DNA of 64,000 bases from Sipunculus nudus (lineage: Eukaryota > Annelida > Sipuncula > Golfingiida > Sipunculidae). The notes below the pieces were generated by a model. It did no database searches, had not been told where the DNA came from, and saw nothing but the letters and a program-made list of their open reading frames with translations. Made by a program: the position numbers and the translations under genes. Each line of letters opens with the position of its first letter. Position 1 is the stretch's first letter. This document shows, piece after piece, positions 47,001 through 61,600 of the stretch. The stretch is taken from positions 4,727,741 to 4,791,740 of the forward strand of contig CM049318.1 in the NCBI GenBank assembly GCA_026874595.1, written 5' to 3'.

Positions 47001-50000
47001 ACACTTACTGGAGTATTTCATGCCCGAAGGGTTAGGGTAACCCGCATCCCGGATACAGCATATATTAATAATGACAAACACTTACAAGAGTATTTTATTC
47101 CCAAAGGGTTTGGGTAACCCGTAACCCGGATATAGCATATATCAATAGTGACAAACACTTACTGGAGTATTTCATGCCCGAAGGGTTAGGGTAACCCCTA
47201 TCCCGGATATAGCATATATTGATAGTGACAAACAATTACTGGAGTATTTCATGCCCGAAGGGTTAGGGTAACCCGTATCCTGGATATAGCATATATTAAT
47301 AGTGACACACACTTACTGGAGTATTTCATGCCCGAAGGGTTAGGGTAACCCCCATCCCGGATACAGCATATATTAATAATGACAAACACTTACAAGAGTA
47401 TTTTATTCCCAAAGGGTTTGGGTAACCCGTATCCCGGATATAGCACGTATTAATAATGACAAACATTTACTGGAGTATTTCATGCCCGGAGGGTTAAGGT
47501 AACCCGTATCCCGGATATAGCATATATTAATATAACAAACACTTACAGGAGTATATTATTCCCGAAAGGTTTGGGTAACCCGTATCCTGGATATAGCATA
47601 TATCAATAGTGACAAACACTTACTGTAGTATTTCATGCCCGAAGGGTTAGGGTAACCCCTATCCCGGATATAGCATATATTGATAGTGTCAAACACTTAC
47701 GGGAGTATTTCATGCTCGAAGGGTTTAGGGTAACCCGTATCCTGGATATAGCATATATTAATAGTGACACACACTTACAGGAGTATTTTATGCCCAAAGG
47801 GTTAGGGTAACCCGCATCCCGGATACAGCATATATCAGTAGGGACAACAACTTACTGGATTATTTCATGCCCGAAGAATTAGGGTAACCCGTATCCCGGA
47901 TATAGCAAATATCAATAGGGACAACAACTTACTGGATTATTTCATGCCCGAAGGGTTAGGGTTACCCGTATCCCGGATATAGCACATATTAATAATTTCA
48001 AACATCTACTGGGGTAATTCATGCCCGAAGCGTTAGGGTAACCAGTATCCCCGATATAGCAGAAAACCCGTATCCCGGGTAAAGCACGTATCAATAATGA
48101 CAAACAATTACTGGAGTATTTCATGCCCGAAGGGTTAGGGTAACCCGTATCCGGGATATAGCATATATTAATAGTGACACACACTTACAGGAGTATTTTA
48201 TGCCCAAAGGGTTAGGGTAACCCGCATCCCGGATACAGCATATATCAGTAGGGACAACAACTTACTGGATTATTTCATGCCCGAAGAATTAGGGTAACCC
48301 GTATCCCGGATATAGCAAATATCAATAGGGACAACAACTTACCGGATTATTTCATGCCCGAAGGGTTAGGGTTACCCGTATCCCGGATATAGCACATATT
48401 AATAATTTCAAACATCTACTGGGGTAATTCATGCCCGAAGCGTTAGGGTAACCCGTATCCCCGATATAGCAGAAAACCCGTATCCCGGGTAAAGCACGTA
48501 TCAATAATGACAAACAATTACTGGAGTATTTCATGCCCGAAGGGTTAGGGTAACCCGTATCCTGGATATAGCATATATTAATAGTGACACACACTTACTG
48601 GAGTATTTCATGCCCGAAGGGTTAGGGTAACCCGCATCCCGGATACAGCATATATTAATAATGACAAACACTTACAAGAGTATTTTATTCCCAAAGGGTT
48701 TGGGTAACCCGTAACCCGGATATAGCATATATCAATAGTGACAAACACTTACTGGAGTATTTCATGCCCTAAGGGTTAGGGTAACCCCTATCCCGGATAT
48801 AGCATATATTGATAGTGACAAACAATTACTGGAGTATTTCATGCCCGAAGGGTTAGGGTAACCCGTATCCTGGATATAGCATATATTAATAGTGACACAC
48901 ACTTACTGGAGTATTTCATGCCCGAAGGGTTAGGGTAACCCCCATCCCGGATACAGCATATATTAATAATGACAAACACTTACAAGAGTATTTTATTCCC
49001 AAAGGGTTTGGGTAACCCGTAACCCGGATATAGCATATATCAATAGTGACAAACACTTACTGGAGTATTTCATGCCCGAAGGGTTAGGGTAACCCCTATC
49101 CCGGATATAGCATATATTGATAGTGACAAACACTTACAGGAGTATTTCATGCCGAAGGGTTAGGGTAACCCGTATCCTGGATAAAGCATATATTAATAGT
49201 GACAAACACTTACAGGAGTATTTCTTGCCCGAGATTTAGTGTAACCCGTATCCCGGATATAGCATATATTAATAGCGACAAACATTCCAGCTTTTCACGC
49301 CGCGTGGGTTACGGTAACCTGTGTCACGGATATAGCATATATGAATAGTCTCAAACACTAACTGAATTATTTCATACCCGCTGGGTAACTTAGACCCGTT
49401 TACTGCATAGAGCGTATATTAATAGTGACAAATACTTACAGGAGTATTTCATGCCCGAGGGGTTAGGGTAACCCTTATCCTGGATACAGCATATATTAAT
49501 AGCGACAAACATTCGAGCTTTTCACGCCGCGTGGGTTACGGTAACCTGTGTCACGGATATAGCATATATGAATAGTCACAAACACTAACGGGAGTATTAC
49601 ATGCCCGCTGGGTAACGTAGACTCGTTTACTGCATATAGCATATATGAATAGTCACAAACACTTACTGGAGCATTTCATACCCGATGGGTTACGTGAACC
49701 CGTATCCTGGATAGAGCGTATATTAATAGTGACAAATACTTACAGGAGGATTTCATGCCCGAAGGGTCAGGGTTACCCGTATCCCTGATATAGCATACAT
49801 AATAGTGACAAACACTTACTGGAGTATTTCATGTCCGAAGGGTTAGGGTAACCCGTATCCCGGATATAGCACATATTAATAATGGCAAACATCTACTGGG
49901 GTAATTCATGCCCGAAGCGTTAGGGTAACCCGTATCCCCGATATAGCATAAAACCCGTATCCCGGGTATAGCACGTATCAATAATGACAAACAATTACTA

Positions 50001-53000
50001 GAGTATTTCATGCCCGAAGGGTTAGGGTAACCCGTATCCTGGATATAGCATATATTAATAGTGACACACACTTACTGGAGTATTTTATTCCCAAAGGGTT
50101 TGGGTAACCCGTAACCCGGATATAGCACATATTAATAATGACAAACATATATTGGAGTATATCATGCCCGAAGGGTTAAGGAAACCCGTATCCCGGATAT
50201 AGCATATATGAATAGTTACAAACACTTGTTGGAGTATTTTATTCCCGAAGGGTTAGGGTGACCCGTATCCCGGATATAGCACGTATTACTAATGACAAAC
50301 ATTTAATGGAGTATTTCATGCCCGGAGGGTTAAGGTAACCCGTATCCCGGATATAGCATATATTAATATAACAAACACTTACAGGAATATATTATTCCCG
50401 AAACGTTTGGGTAACCCGTATCCCGGATATAGCATATATCAATAGTGACAAACACTTACTGTAGTATTTCATGCCCGAAGGGTTAGGGTAACCCCTATCC
50501 CGGATATAGCATATATTGATAGTGAAAAACACCTACGGGAGTATTTCTTGCTTGAAGGGTTTAGGGAAACCCGTATCCTGGATATTGTACATATTAATAG
50601 TGACACACACTTACAGGAGTATTTCATGCCCAAAGGGTTAGGGTAACCCGCATCCCGGATACAGCATATATCAGTAGGGACAACAACTTACTGGATTATT
50701 TCATTCCCGAAGGGTTAGGGTAACCCGTATCCCGGATATAGCAAATATCAATAGGGACAACAACTTACTGGATTATTTCATGCCCGAAGGGTTAGGGTAA
50801 CCCGTATCCCGGATATAGCACATATTAATAATGGCAAACATCTACTGGGGTAATTCATGCCCGAAGCGTTAGGGTAACCCGTATCCCCGATATAGCATAA
50901 AACCCGTATCCCGGGTACAGCACGTATCAATAATGACAAACAATTACTGGAATATTTCATGCCCGAAGGGTTAGGGTAACCCGTATCCTGGATATAGCAT
51001 ATATTAATAGTGATACACACTTACTGGAGTATTTCATGCCCGAAGGGTTAGGGTAACCCGCATCCCGGATACAGCATATATTAATAATGACAAACACTTA
51101 CAAGAGTATTTTATTCCCAAAGGGTTTGGGTAACCCCTAACCCGGATATAGCACATATTAATAATGACAAACATCTATTGGAGTATATCATGCCCGAAGG
51201 GTTAAGGAAACCCGTATCCCGGATATAGCATATATGAATAGTTACAAACACTTGTTGGAGTATTTTATTCCCGAAAGGTTTGGGAAACCCGTATACCGGA
51301 TATAGCATATATCTATAGTGACAAACACTTACTGGAGTATTTCATGCCGGAAGGGTTAGGGTAACCCCCATCCCGAATATAACATATATTGATAGTGACA
51401 AAACCTTACGGGAGTATTTCATGCCTGATGGGTTAGGGTAACCCGTATCCTGGATATAGCATATATTAATAGTGACACACACAGGAGTATTTTATGCCCG
51501 AAGGGTTAGGGTAACCCGCATCACGGATACAGCATATATCAATAAGGACAACAACTTACTGCATTATTTCATGCCGAAGGGTTAGGGTAACCCGTATCCC
51601 GGATATAGCACATATCAATATGGACAACAACCTAGTGGATTATTTCATGCCCGAAGGGTTAGGGTAACCTGTATCCCGGATATAGCACATATTAATAATG
51701 GCAAACATCGATACTGGGGTATTTCATGCCCGAAGCGTTAAGGTAACCCGTATCCCCGATATAGTATAAATCAATAAGGACAAAAAATTACTTGATTATT
51801 TCATGCCCGAAGGGTTAGGGTAACCCGTATCCCGGGTATAGCACGTATCAATAATGACAAACAATTACTGGAGTATTTCATGCCCGAAGGGTTAGGGTGA
51901 CCCGTATCCCGGATATAGCACGTATTAATAATGACAAACATTTACTGGAGTATTTCATGCCCGGAGGGTTAAGGTAACCCGTATCCCGGATATAGCATAT
52001 ATTAATATAACAAACACTTACAGGAGTATATTATTCCCGAAAGGTTTGGGTAACCCGTATCCCGGATATACCATATATCAATAGTGACAAACACTTACTG
52101 TAGTATTTCATGCCCGAAGGGTTAGGGTAACCCCTATCCCGGATATAGCATATATTGATAGTGTCAAACACTTACGGGAGTATTTCATGCTCGAAGGGTT
52201 TAGGGTAACCCGTATCCTGGATACAGCATATATTAATAGTGACACACACTTACAGGAGTATTTTATGCCCAAAGGGTTAGGGTAACCCGCATCCCGGATA
52301 CAGCATATATCAGTAGGGACAACAACTTACTGGATTATTTCATGCCCGAAGGGTTAGGGTAACCCGTATCCCGGATATAGCAAATATCAATAGGGACAAC
52401 AACTTACTGGATTATTTCATGCCCGAAGGGTTAGGGTTACCCGTATCCCGGATATAGCACATATTAATAATTTCAAACATCTACTGGGGTAATTCATGCC
52501 CGAAGCGTTAGGGTAACCCGTATCCCCGATATAGCATAAAACCCGTATCCCGGGTAAAGCACGTATCAATAATGACAAACAATTACTGGAGTATTTCATG
52601 CCCGAAGGGTTAGGGTAACCCGTATCCTGGATATAGCATATATTAATAGTGACACACACTTACTGGAGTATTTCATGCCCGAAGGGTTAGGGTAACCCGC
52701 ATCCCGGATACAGCATATATTAATAATGACAAACACTTACAAGAGTATTTTATTCCCAAAGGGTTTGGGTAACCCGTAACCCGGATATAGCATATATCAA
52801 TAGTGACAAACACTTACTGGAGTATTTCATGCCCGAAGGGTTAGGGTAACCCCTATCCCGGATATAGCATATATTGATAGTGACAAACAATTACTGGAGT
52901 ATTTCATGCCCGAAGGGTTAGGGTAACCCGTATCCTGGATATAGCATATATTAATAGTGACACACACTTACTGGAGTATTTCATGCCCGAAGGGTTAGGG

Positions 53001-54505
53001 TAACCCGCATCCCGGATACAGCATATATTAATAATGACAAACACTTACAAGAGTATTTTATTCCCAAAGGATTTGGGTAACCCGTAACCCGGATATAGCA
53101 TATATCAATAGTGACAAACACTTACTGGAGTATTTCATGCCCGAAGGGTTAGGGTAACCCCTATCCCGGATATAGCATATATTGATAGTGACAAACACTT
53201 ACAGGAGTATTTCATGCCCGAAGGGTTAGGGTAACCCGTATCCTGGATATAGCATATATTAATAGTGACAAACACTTACAGGAGTATTTCTTGCCCGAGA
53301 TTTAGTGTAACCCGTATCCCGGATATAGCATATATTAATAGCGACAAACATTCGAGCTTTTCACGCCGCGTGGGTTACGTTAACCTGTGTTACGGATATA
53401 GGATATATGAATAGTCACAAACACTAACTGGAGTATTTCATACCCGCTGGGTAACGTAGACCCGTTTACTGCATATAGCGTATATTAATAGTGACAAATA
53501 CTTACAGGAGTATATCATGCCCGAGGGGCTAGGGTAACCCTTATCCTGGATACAGCATATATTAATAGCGACAAACATTCGAGCTTTTCACGCCGCGTGG
53601 GTTACGGTAACCTGTGTCACGGATATAGCATATATGAATAGTCACAAACACTAACTGGAGTATTACATACCCGCTGGGTAACGTAGACTCGTTTACTGCA
53701 TATAGCATATATGAATAGTCACAAACACTAACTGGAGCATTTCATACCCGATGGGTTACGTTAACCCGTATCCTGGATATAGCGTATATTAATAGTGACA
53801 AATACTTCCAGGAGGATTTCATGCCCGAAGGGTCAGGGTTACCCGTATCCCTGATATAGCATACATAATAGTGACAAACACTTACTGGAGTATTTCATGT
53901 CCGAAGGGTTAGGGTAACCCGTATACCGGATATAGCCTATATTAAAACTGACAAACACTTACTTGAGTATTTCATGCCCGAAGGGTTTGCGTAACCCGTA
54001 TCCCGGATATAGCATATATTAATAGTGACACACACTTACTGGAGTATTTCATGCCCGAAGGGTTAGGGTAACCCGCATCCCGGATACAGCATATATTAAT
54101 AATGACAAACACTTACAAGAGTATTTTATTCCCAAAGGGTTTGGGTAACCCGTAACCCGGCAAATAGCATATATCAATAGTGACAAAGACTTACTGGAGT
54201 ATTTCATGACCGAAGGGTTAGGGTAACCCCTATTCCGGATATATCATATATTGATAGTGACAAACACTTACAGGGTAACCCGTATCCCCGATATAGCATA
54301 AAACCCGTATCCCGGGTATAGCACATATCAATAATGACAAACACTTACTGGAGCATTTCAAGCCTAAAGTGTAAGGGTAACCCGTATCCCGGATATAGCA
54401 TATATTAATAGTCACAAACACTTACTGGAGTATGTCATGCCCGAAGGGTTAGGGTAACCCGTATACCGGATATAGCATATATTAAAACTGACAAACACTT
54501 ACTTG
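44040..54505. repeat. Array 2: ~77-bp satellite, over 130 units, with higher-order repeats
   Basis: The monomer runs from 'gtgacaaacacttactggag' through 'tatttcatgcccgaa', the inverted repeat GGGTTAGGGTAACCC and 'gtatcccggatatagcatat' to 'attaata'. 10.5 kb divided by 77 gives about 136 units. Variants are ordered, not random: a divergent pair with 'ttcacgccgcgtgggttacg' appears at about 44,257/44,485, 49,295/49,520 and 53,360/53,587, marking blocks of about 5.04 and 4.07 kb. A ~410-bp multimer is repeated directly at 47,770-48,590. The minus-strand 80-codon frames recurring here follow the multimer and are not supported as coding. Confidence 0.95.
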
Positions 54506-55675
54506 ATTTTATAAATGTTAAATTTTAACAATAACATCCGAAAATATTTCGGTTTATAATATACATGAAATAACTGATTTTTAAAATTCTATTATTAAAT
54601 TTATTCACGACAGCATTCAGGAATACAATTTCAAAGTATTAGCACTCGCATTTACATACTTTGGAAGTGGTTTTGTTAGCGGGGTTTTAATTTTCGCCTT
54701 TTTAGCGGCAGGTACATTTGCGCTAAAATCAGAACACACGTAAATTCCATGCGATGGTTCGGCAAATTACACCGTTCTCGCCTGATACACAGTCATGTGG
54801 GCCTAGTAATCCCGCCATCGAGTTAGCTTTAGTTGAGGTTTCTTTAACCAGATTGTTAAAGAAGTCATATTGATGTGAGACTTCCTAGCAAGTGATTTCT
54901 CGAGAAAGACCTCTTTCCTTTATAGTGATTCGTAGTAACAATTTTGAAACAATAAGGAGCTTTTTAAGACACCCATAGCCTTCCCATATAGCTATTAAGT
55001 ACGGCTGAGCTGAGAAAGACCAGCGACTGTTGTCAGTTCTGTTTGTTGTCCTGACATATACTTGGCTGCTTCTGGTTAGTATTATTGTAGATAATTTGTT
55101 GGGTGGGATGTAGGTTACTTCATAAACCTACCTGTTATTAATATCTTAATTTTTGAAACACCATTTATTACCTTACGGATTTGCGCGAAAATCCTAAATG
55201 CGCCAATGCCATGAAATGACAAATGCGTGATAATAAAGATACGGTAAATTAACCACTTCCACAGTCATATCTTTTTCCTTGTATTTGTGTTTGTATTTAT
55301 TTTCATACTTGAAATATTGTTTTTTTTTATTCATAATCAAATACAATTATACAGTCTTTACTAATTGCTTTTTTTTTCTTCAGTTTCAGTCCTACGATAT
55401 TGTGGATCTTTTCGGCTATACCAATTTCACTATTTTTATTAATGATCATAAGTACCCTGTTTTAAGGCTGTCATTAAAAAAAATGTGTGTTCACTTATGA
55501 AAACTGTCACACCACTGTCCATAATCTAAACATAGCACGACACTTATGACAATTTTTAACATTATACACATTATAATGAGAACACATCTGCTTTCTTTAT
55601 TTTATGTTATTTGCATAACTTTCCATTTTTTAACACGTATCAGGCCAAAAAAGTAATCCAGCTATGTAACTAATA
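54506..55675. other. AT-rich spacer between arrays 2 and 3
   Basis: There is no gene and no tandem structure. Two short phrases (54,690-54,745 with 'tttgcgctaaaatc', 55,170-55,250 with 'ttgcgcgaaaatcctaaatgcgcc') look like pieces of an older dispersed repeat. The 73-codon frame at 55,279-55,500 shows no domain. Confidence 0.45.
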
Positions 55676-58600
55676 CAGCGGCAGTCTTGGCAACTGTTAA
55701 GGTAGCAAATAGCTGCTATTTGCGCGTGCGATTCATGGGGCCCCCTCTGGCCGCTGTCATATCCACTCCCCCTGGCGGCAGTCTTGGCAACTTTTAAGGT
55801 AGCAAATAGCTGCTATTTGCGCTTGCGATTCATGGGGGCCTCTTCGCTGGCCGCTCTCATATCAACTCCCCCTGGCGGCAGTCCTGGCAACTTTTAAGGT
55901 AGCAAATAGCTGCTATTTGCGCGTGCGATTCATGGGGGCCCCTCTGGCAGCCGCTCTGTGTCCACTCCCCCTGGCGGCAGTCTTGACAACTTTGAAGGTA
56001 GCAAATAGCTGCTATTTGAGCTTGCGACTCATGGGGGCCTCTCTGTCTGGCCGCTCTCTGTCCACTCCCCCTGGCGGCAGTCTTGGCAACTGTTAAGGTA
56101 GCAAATAGCTGCTATTTGCGCGTGCGATTCGTGGGGCCCCCTCTGGCAACCCGCTCTGTGTCCACTCCCCCTGGCGGCAGTCTTGACAACTTTTAAGGTA
56201 GCAAATAGCTGCTATTTGCGCTTGCGACTCATGGGGGCCTCTCTGTCTGGCCGCTGTCATATCCACTCCCCCTGGCGGCAGTCTTGGCAACTTTTAAGGT
56301 AGCAAATAGCTGCTATTTGCGCTTGCGATTCATGGGGCCCCTGTGGCAGTCTTGTCTCATGTCCACTCCACCTGGCGGCAGTCATAACGCTCAATGCAAT
56401 GCTACTATAAATTTTACCCCCTCCTAATTTTTTAGGGTAGCAAATAGCTGCTATTTGCGCGTGCGACTCATGGGGGCCCCTCTGTATGTCCAGTCTTATG
56501 TCCACTCCCCCTGGTGGCAGTCTTGACATATTTTATGGTAGCAAATAACTGCTATTTGCGCTTGCGACTCGTGGTGACCCCTCTGCCAGGCCGCTGAGAT
56601 CTCCTCTCACCCTGGCGGCAGTCTTCACAACTTTTATGGTAGCAAATAGCTGCTATTTGCGCGTGCGATTCATTTGGGCCCCTGTGGCAGGCTTTGAGAT
56701 CTCCACTCCCCCTGGTGGCAATCTTAACTCTCAATGCGATGCTACCAAAAATTTTACCCCCTCCTAAATTTTTAGGGTAGCAAATAGCTGCTATTTGCGC
56801 GTGCGATTCATAGGGCCCCTGTGGCAGTCCTGTCTCTTGTCCACTCCCTCTGGCGGCAATCTTAACTCTCAATGCGATGCTACCAGAAATTTTACCCAGT
56901 CTTAAATTTTTTAGGGTAGCAAATAGCTGCTATTTGCGCGAGCGATTCATGGGGGCCCCTCTGTCTGCCTGCTCTCATATCCACTCCCCCTGGCGGCAGT
57001 CTTGGCAACTTTTAAGGTAGCAAATAACTGCTATTTGCGCTTGCGATTCATGGGGGCCTCTTCGCTGGCCGCTCTCATATCAACTCCTCCTGGCGGCAGT
57101 CTTGGCAACTTTAAGGTAGCAAATAGCTGCTATTTGCGCGTGCGATTCATGGGGGCCCCTCTGGCAGCCCGCTCTTTGTCCACTCCTCCTGGCGGAAGTC
57201 TTGACAACTTTTAAGGTAGCCAATAGCTGCTATTTGCGCTTGCGACTCATGGGGGCCTCTCTGTCAGGCTGTTCTCATTTCCACTCCCCCTGGCGGCAGT
57301 CTTGGCAACTGTTAAGGTAGCAAATAGCTGCTATTTGCGCGTGCGATTCATGGGGCCCCCTCTGGCCAATATCATATCCACTCCCCCTGGCGGCAATCTT
57401 GGCAACTTTTAAGGTAGCAAATAGCTGCTATTTGCGCTTGCGATTCATGGGGGCCTCTTCGCTGGCCGCTCTCATATCAACTCCCCCTGGCGGCAGTCTT
57501 GGCAACTTTTAAGGTAGCAAATAGCTGCTATTTGCGCGAGAGATTCATGGGGGCCCCTCTGTCTGCCTGCTCTCATATCCACTCCCCCTGGCGGCAGTCT
57601 TGGCAACTTTTAAGGTAGCAAATAGCTGCTATTTGCGCTTGCGATTCATGGGGGCCTCTTCGCTGGCCGCTCTCATATCAACTCCCCCTGGCGGCAGTCT
57701 TGGCAACTTTAAGGTAGCAAATAGCTGCTATTTGCGCGTGCGATTCATGGGGGCCCCTCCGGCAGCCCGCTCTTTGTCCACTCCTCCTGGCGGCAGCCTT
57801 ACAACTTTTAAGGTAGCAAATAGCTGCTATTTGCGCTTGCGACTCATGGGGGCCTCTCTGTCTGGCCGCTCTCATATCCACTCCCCCTGGCGGCAGTCTT
57901 GGCACCTTTTAAGGTAGCAAATAGCTGCTATTTGCGCTTGCGATTCATGGGGCCGACTCTGGCCGCCCGCTCTGTGTCCACTCCTCCTGGCGGCAGTCTT
58001 GACACTTTTTATGGTAGCAAATAGCTGCTATTTGCGCTTGCGACTCATGGGGGCCTCTCTGTCAGGCTGTTCTCATATCCACTCCCCCTGGCGGCAGTCT
58101 TGGCAACTTTAAGGTAGCAAATAGCTGCTATTTGCGCGTGCGATTCATGGGGCCCCCTCTGGCCGCTGTCATATCCACTCCCCCTGGCGGTAATCTTGGC
58201 AACTTTTAAGGTAGCAAATAGCTGCTATTTGCGCTTGCGATTCATAGGGGCCTCTTCGCTGGCCGCTCTCATATCAACTCCCCCTGGCGGCAGTCTTGGC
58301 AACTTTTAAGGTAGCAAATAGCTGCTATTTGCGCGTGCGATTCATGGGGGCCCCTCTGGCAGCCCGCTCTGTGTCCACTCCCCCTGGCGGCAGTCTTGAC
58401 AACTTTTAAGGTAGCAAATAGCTGCTATTTGCGCTTGCGACTCATGGGGGCCTCTGTCGGCCGCTCTCTGTACACTCCCCCTGGCGGCAGTCTTGGCAAC
58501 TGTTAAGGTAGCAAATAGCTGCTATTTGCGCGTGCGATTCGTGGGGCCACCTCTGGCAACCCGCTCTGTGTCCACTCCCTCTGGCGGCAGTCTTGACGAC

Positions 58601-61600
58601 TTTTAAGGTAGCAAATAGCTGCTATTTGCGCTTGCGACTCATGGGGGCCTCTCTGTCTGGCCGCTGTCATATCCACTCCCCCTGGCGGCAGTCTTGGCAA
58701 CTTTTTAAGTAGCAAATAGCTGCTATTTGCGCTTGCGACTCATGGGGGCCCCTGTGGCAGTCCTGTCTCATGTCCACTCCCCCTGGCGGCAGTCATAACG
58801 CTCAATGCAATGCTACTATAAATTTTACCCCCTCCTAATTTTTTAGGGTAGCAAATAGCTGCTATTTGCGCGTGCGACTCATGGGGGCCCCTCTGTCTGT
58901 CCACTCTAATGTCCACTCCCCCTGGTGGCAGTCTTGACATGTTTTATGGTAGCAAATAACTGCTATTTGCGCTTGCGACTCGTGGTGACCCCTCTGCCAG
59001 GCCGCTGAGATCTCCTCTCCCCCTGGCGGCAGTCTTCACAACTTTTATGGTAGCAAATAGCTGCTATTTGCGCGTGCGATTCATTTGGGCCCCTGTGGCA
59101 GGCTTTGAGATCTTCACTCCCCCTGGTGGCAATCTTAACTCTCAATGCGATGCTACCAAAAATTTTACCCCCTCCTAAATTTTTAGGGTAGCTTATTAGC
59201 TGCTATTTGCGCGTGCGATTCATAGGGCCCCTGTGGCAGTCCTGTCTCTTGTCCACTCCCTCTGGAGGCAATCTTAACTCTCAATGCGATGCTACCAGAA
59301 ATTTTACCCAGTCTTAAATTTTTTAGGGTAGCAAATAGCTTCTATTTGCGCGAGCGATTCATGGGGGCCCCTCTGTCTGCCTGCTCTCATGTCCACTCCC
59401 CCTGGCGGCAGTCTTGGCAACTTTTAAGGTAGCAAATAGCTGCTATTTGCGCTTGCGATTCATGGGGGCCTCTTCGCTGGCCGCTCTCATATCAACTCCC
59501 CCTGGCGGCAGTCTTGGCAACTTTTAAGGTAGCAAATAGCTGCTATTTGCGCGTGCGATTCATGGGGGCCCCTCTGGCAGCCCGCTCTTTGTCCACTCCC
59601 CTTGGCGGCAGTCTTGACAACTTTTATGGTAGCAAATAGCTGCTATTTGCGCTTGCGACTCATGGGGGCCTCTCTGTCTGGCCGCTCTCATATCCTCTCC
59701 CCCTGGCGGCAGTCTTGGCACCTTTTCAGGTAGCAAATAGCTGCTATTTGCGCTTCCGATTCATGGGGCCTACTCTGGCCGCCCGCTCTGTGTCCACTCC
59801 TCCTGGCGACAGTCTTGACACTTTTTATGGTAGCAAATAGCTGCTATTTGCGCTTGCGACTCATGGGGGCCTCTCTGTCAGGCTGTTCTGATTTCCACTC
59901 CCCCTGGCGGCAGTCTTGGCAACTGTTAAGGTAGCAAATAGCTGCTATTTGCGCGTGCGATTCATGGGGCCCCCTCTGGCCGCTGTCATATCCACTCCCC
60001 CTGGCGGCAGTCTTGGCAATTTTTAAGGTAGCAAATAGCTGCTATTTGCGCTTGCGATTCATGGGGGCCTCTTCGCTGGCCGCTCTCATATCAACTCCCC
60101 CTGGCGGCAGTCTTGGCAACTTTTAAGGTAGCAAATAGCTGCTATTTGCGCGTGCGATTCATGGGGGCCCCTCTGGCAGCCCGCTCTGTGTCCACTCACC
60201 CTGGCGGCAGTCTTGACAACTTTTAAGGTAGCAAATAGCTGCTATTTGCGCTTGCGACTCATGGGGGCCTCTCTGTCTGGCCGCTCTGTGTCCACTCCCC
60301 CTGGCGGCAGTCTTGACAAGTTTTAAGGTAGCAAATAGCTGCTATATGCGCTTGCGACTCATGGGGGCCTCTCTGTCTGGCCGCTGTCATATCCACTCCC
60401 CCTGGCGGCAGTCTTGCAACTTTTAAGGTAGCAAATAGCTGCTATTTCCGCTTGCGATTCATGGGGCCCCTGTGGCAGTCCTGTCTCACGTCCACTCCCC
60501 CTGGCGGCAGTAATAACGCTCAATGCAATGCTACTATAAATTTTACCCCCTCCTAATTTTTTAGGGTAGCAAATAGCTGCTATTTGCGCGTGCGACTCAT
60601 GGGGGCCCCTCTGTCTGTCCACTCTTATGTCCACTCCCCCTGGTGGCAGTCTTGACATATTTTATGGTAGCAAATAACTGCTATTTGCGCTTGCGACTCG
60701 TGGTGACCCCTCTGCCAGGCCGCTGAGATCTCCTCTCCCCCTGGCGGCAGTCTTGACAAGTTTTAAGGTAGCAAATAGTTGCTATTTGCGCTTGCGATTC
60801 ATGGGGGCCTCTTCGCTGGCCGCTCTCATATCAACTCCCCCTGGCGGCAGTCTTGGCAACTTTTAAGGTAGCAAATAGCTGCTATTTGCGCGTGCGATTC
60901 ATGGGGGCCCCTCTGGCAGCCCGCTCTGTGTCCACTCACCCTGGCGGCAGTCTTGACAACTTTTAAGGTAGCAAATAGCTGCTATTTGCGCTTGCGACTC
61001 ATGGGGGCCTCTCTGTCTGGCCGCTCTGTGTCCACTCCCCCTGGCGGCAGTCTTGACAAGTTTTAAGGTAGCAAATAGCTGCTATATGCGCTTGCGACTC
61101 ATGGGGGCCTCTCTGTCTGGCCGCTGTCATATCCACTCCCCCTGGCGGCAGTCTTGCAACTTTTAAGGTAGCAAATAGCTGCTATTTCCGCTTGCGATTC
61201 TTGGGGCCCCTGTGGCAGTCCTGTCTCACGTCCACTCCCCCTGGCGGCAGTAATAACGCTCAATGCAATGCTACTATAAATTTTACCCCCTCCTAATTTT
61301 TTAGGGTAGCAAATAGCTGCTATTTGCGCGTGCGACTCATGGGGGCCCCTCTGTCTGTCCACTCTTATGTCCACTCCCCCTGGTGGCAGTCTTGACATAT
61401 TTTATGGTAGCAAATAACTGCTATTTGCGCTTGCGACTCGTGGTGACCCCTCTGCCAGGCCGCTGAGATCTCCTCTCCCCCTGGCGGCAGTCTTGACAAG
61501 TTTTAAGGTAGCAAATAGCTGCTATATGCGCTTGCGACTCATGGGGGCCTCTCTGTCTGGCCGCTGTCATATCCACTCCCCCTGGCGGCAGTCTTGCAAC

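Noticed and set aside
44791-52659. A family of eight near-identical 80-codon minus-strand open frames starting MC(V/I)TIN
   Set aside because: Each is one multimer of the 77-bp satellite read across three monomers. The frame persists because the multimers were copied; there is no splice context, promoter or domain.
44040-54505. Could array 2 be a telomere or interstitial telomere tract?
   Set aside because: TTAGGG occurs once per 77-bp unit and never as a continuous run.
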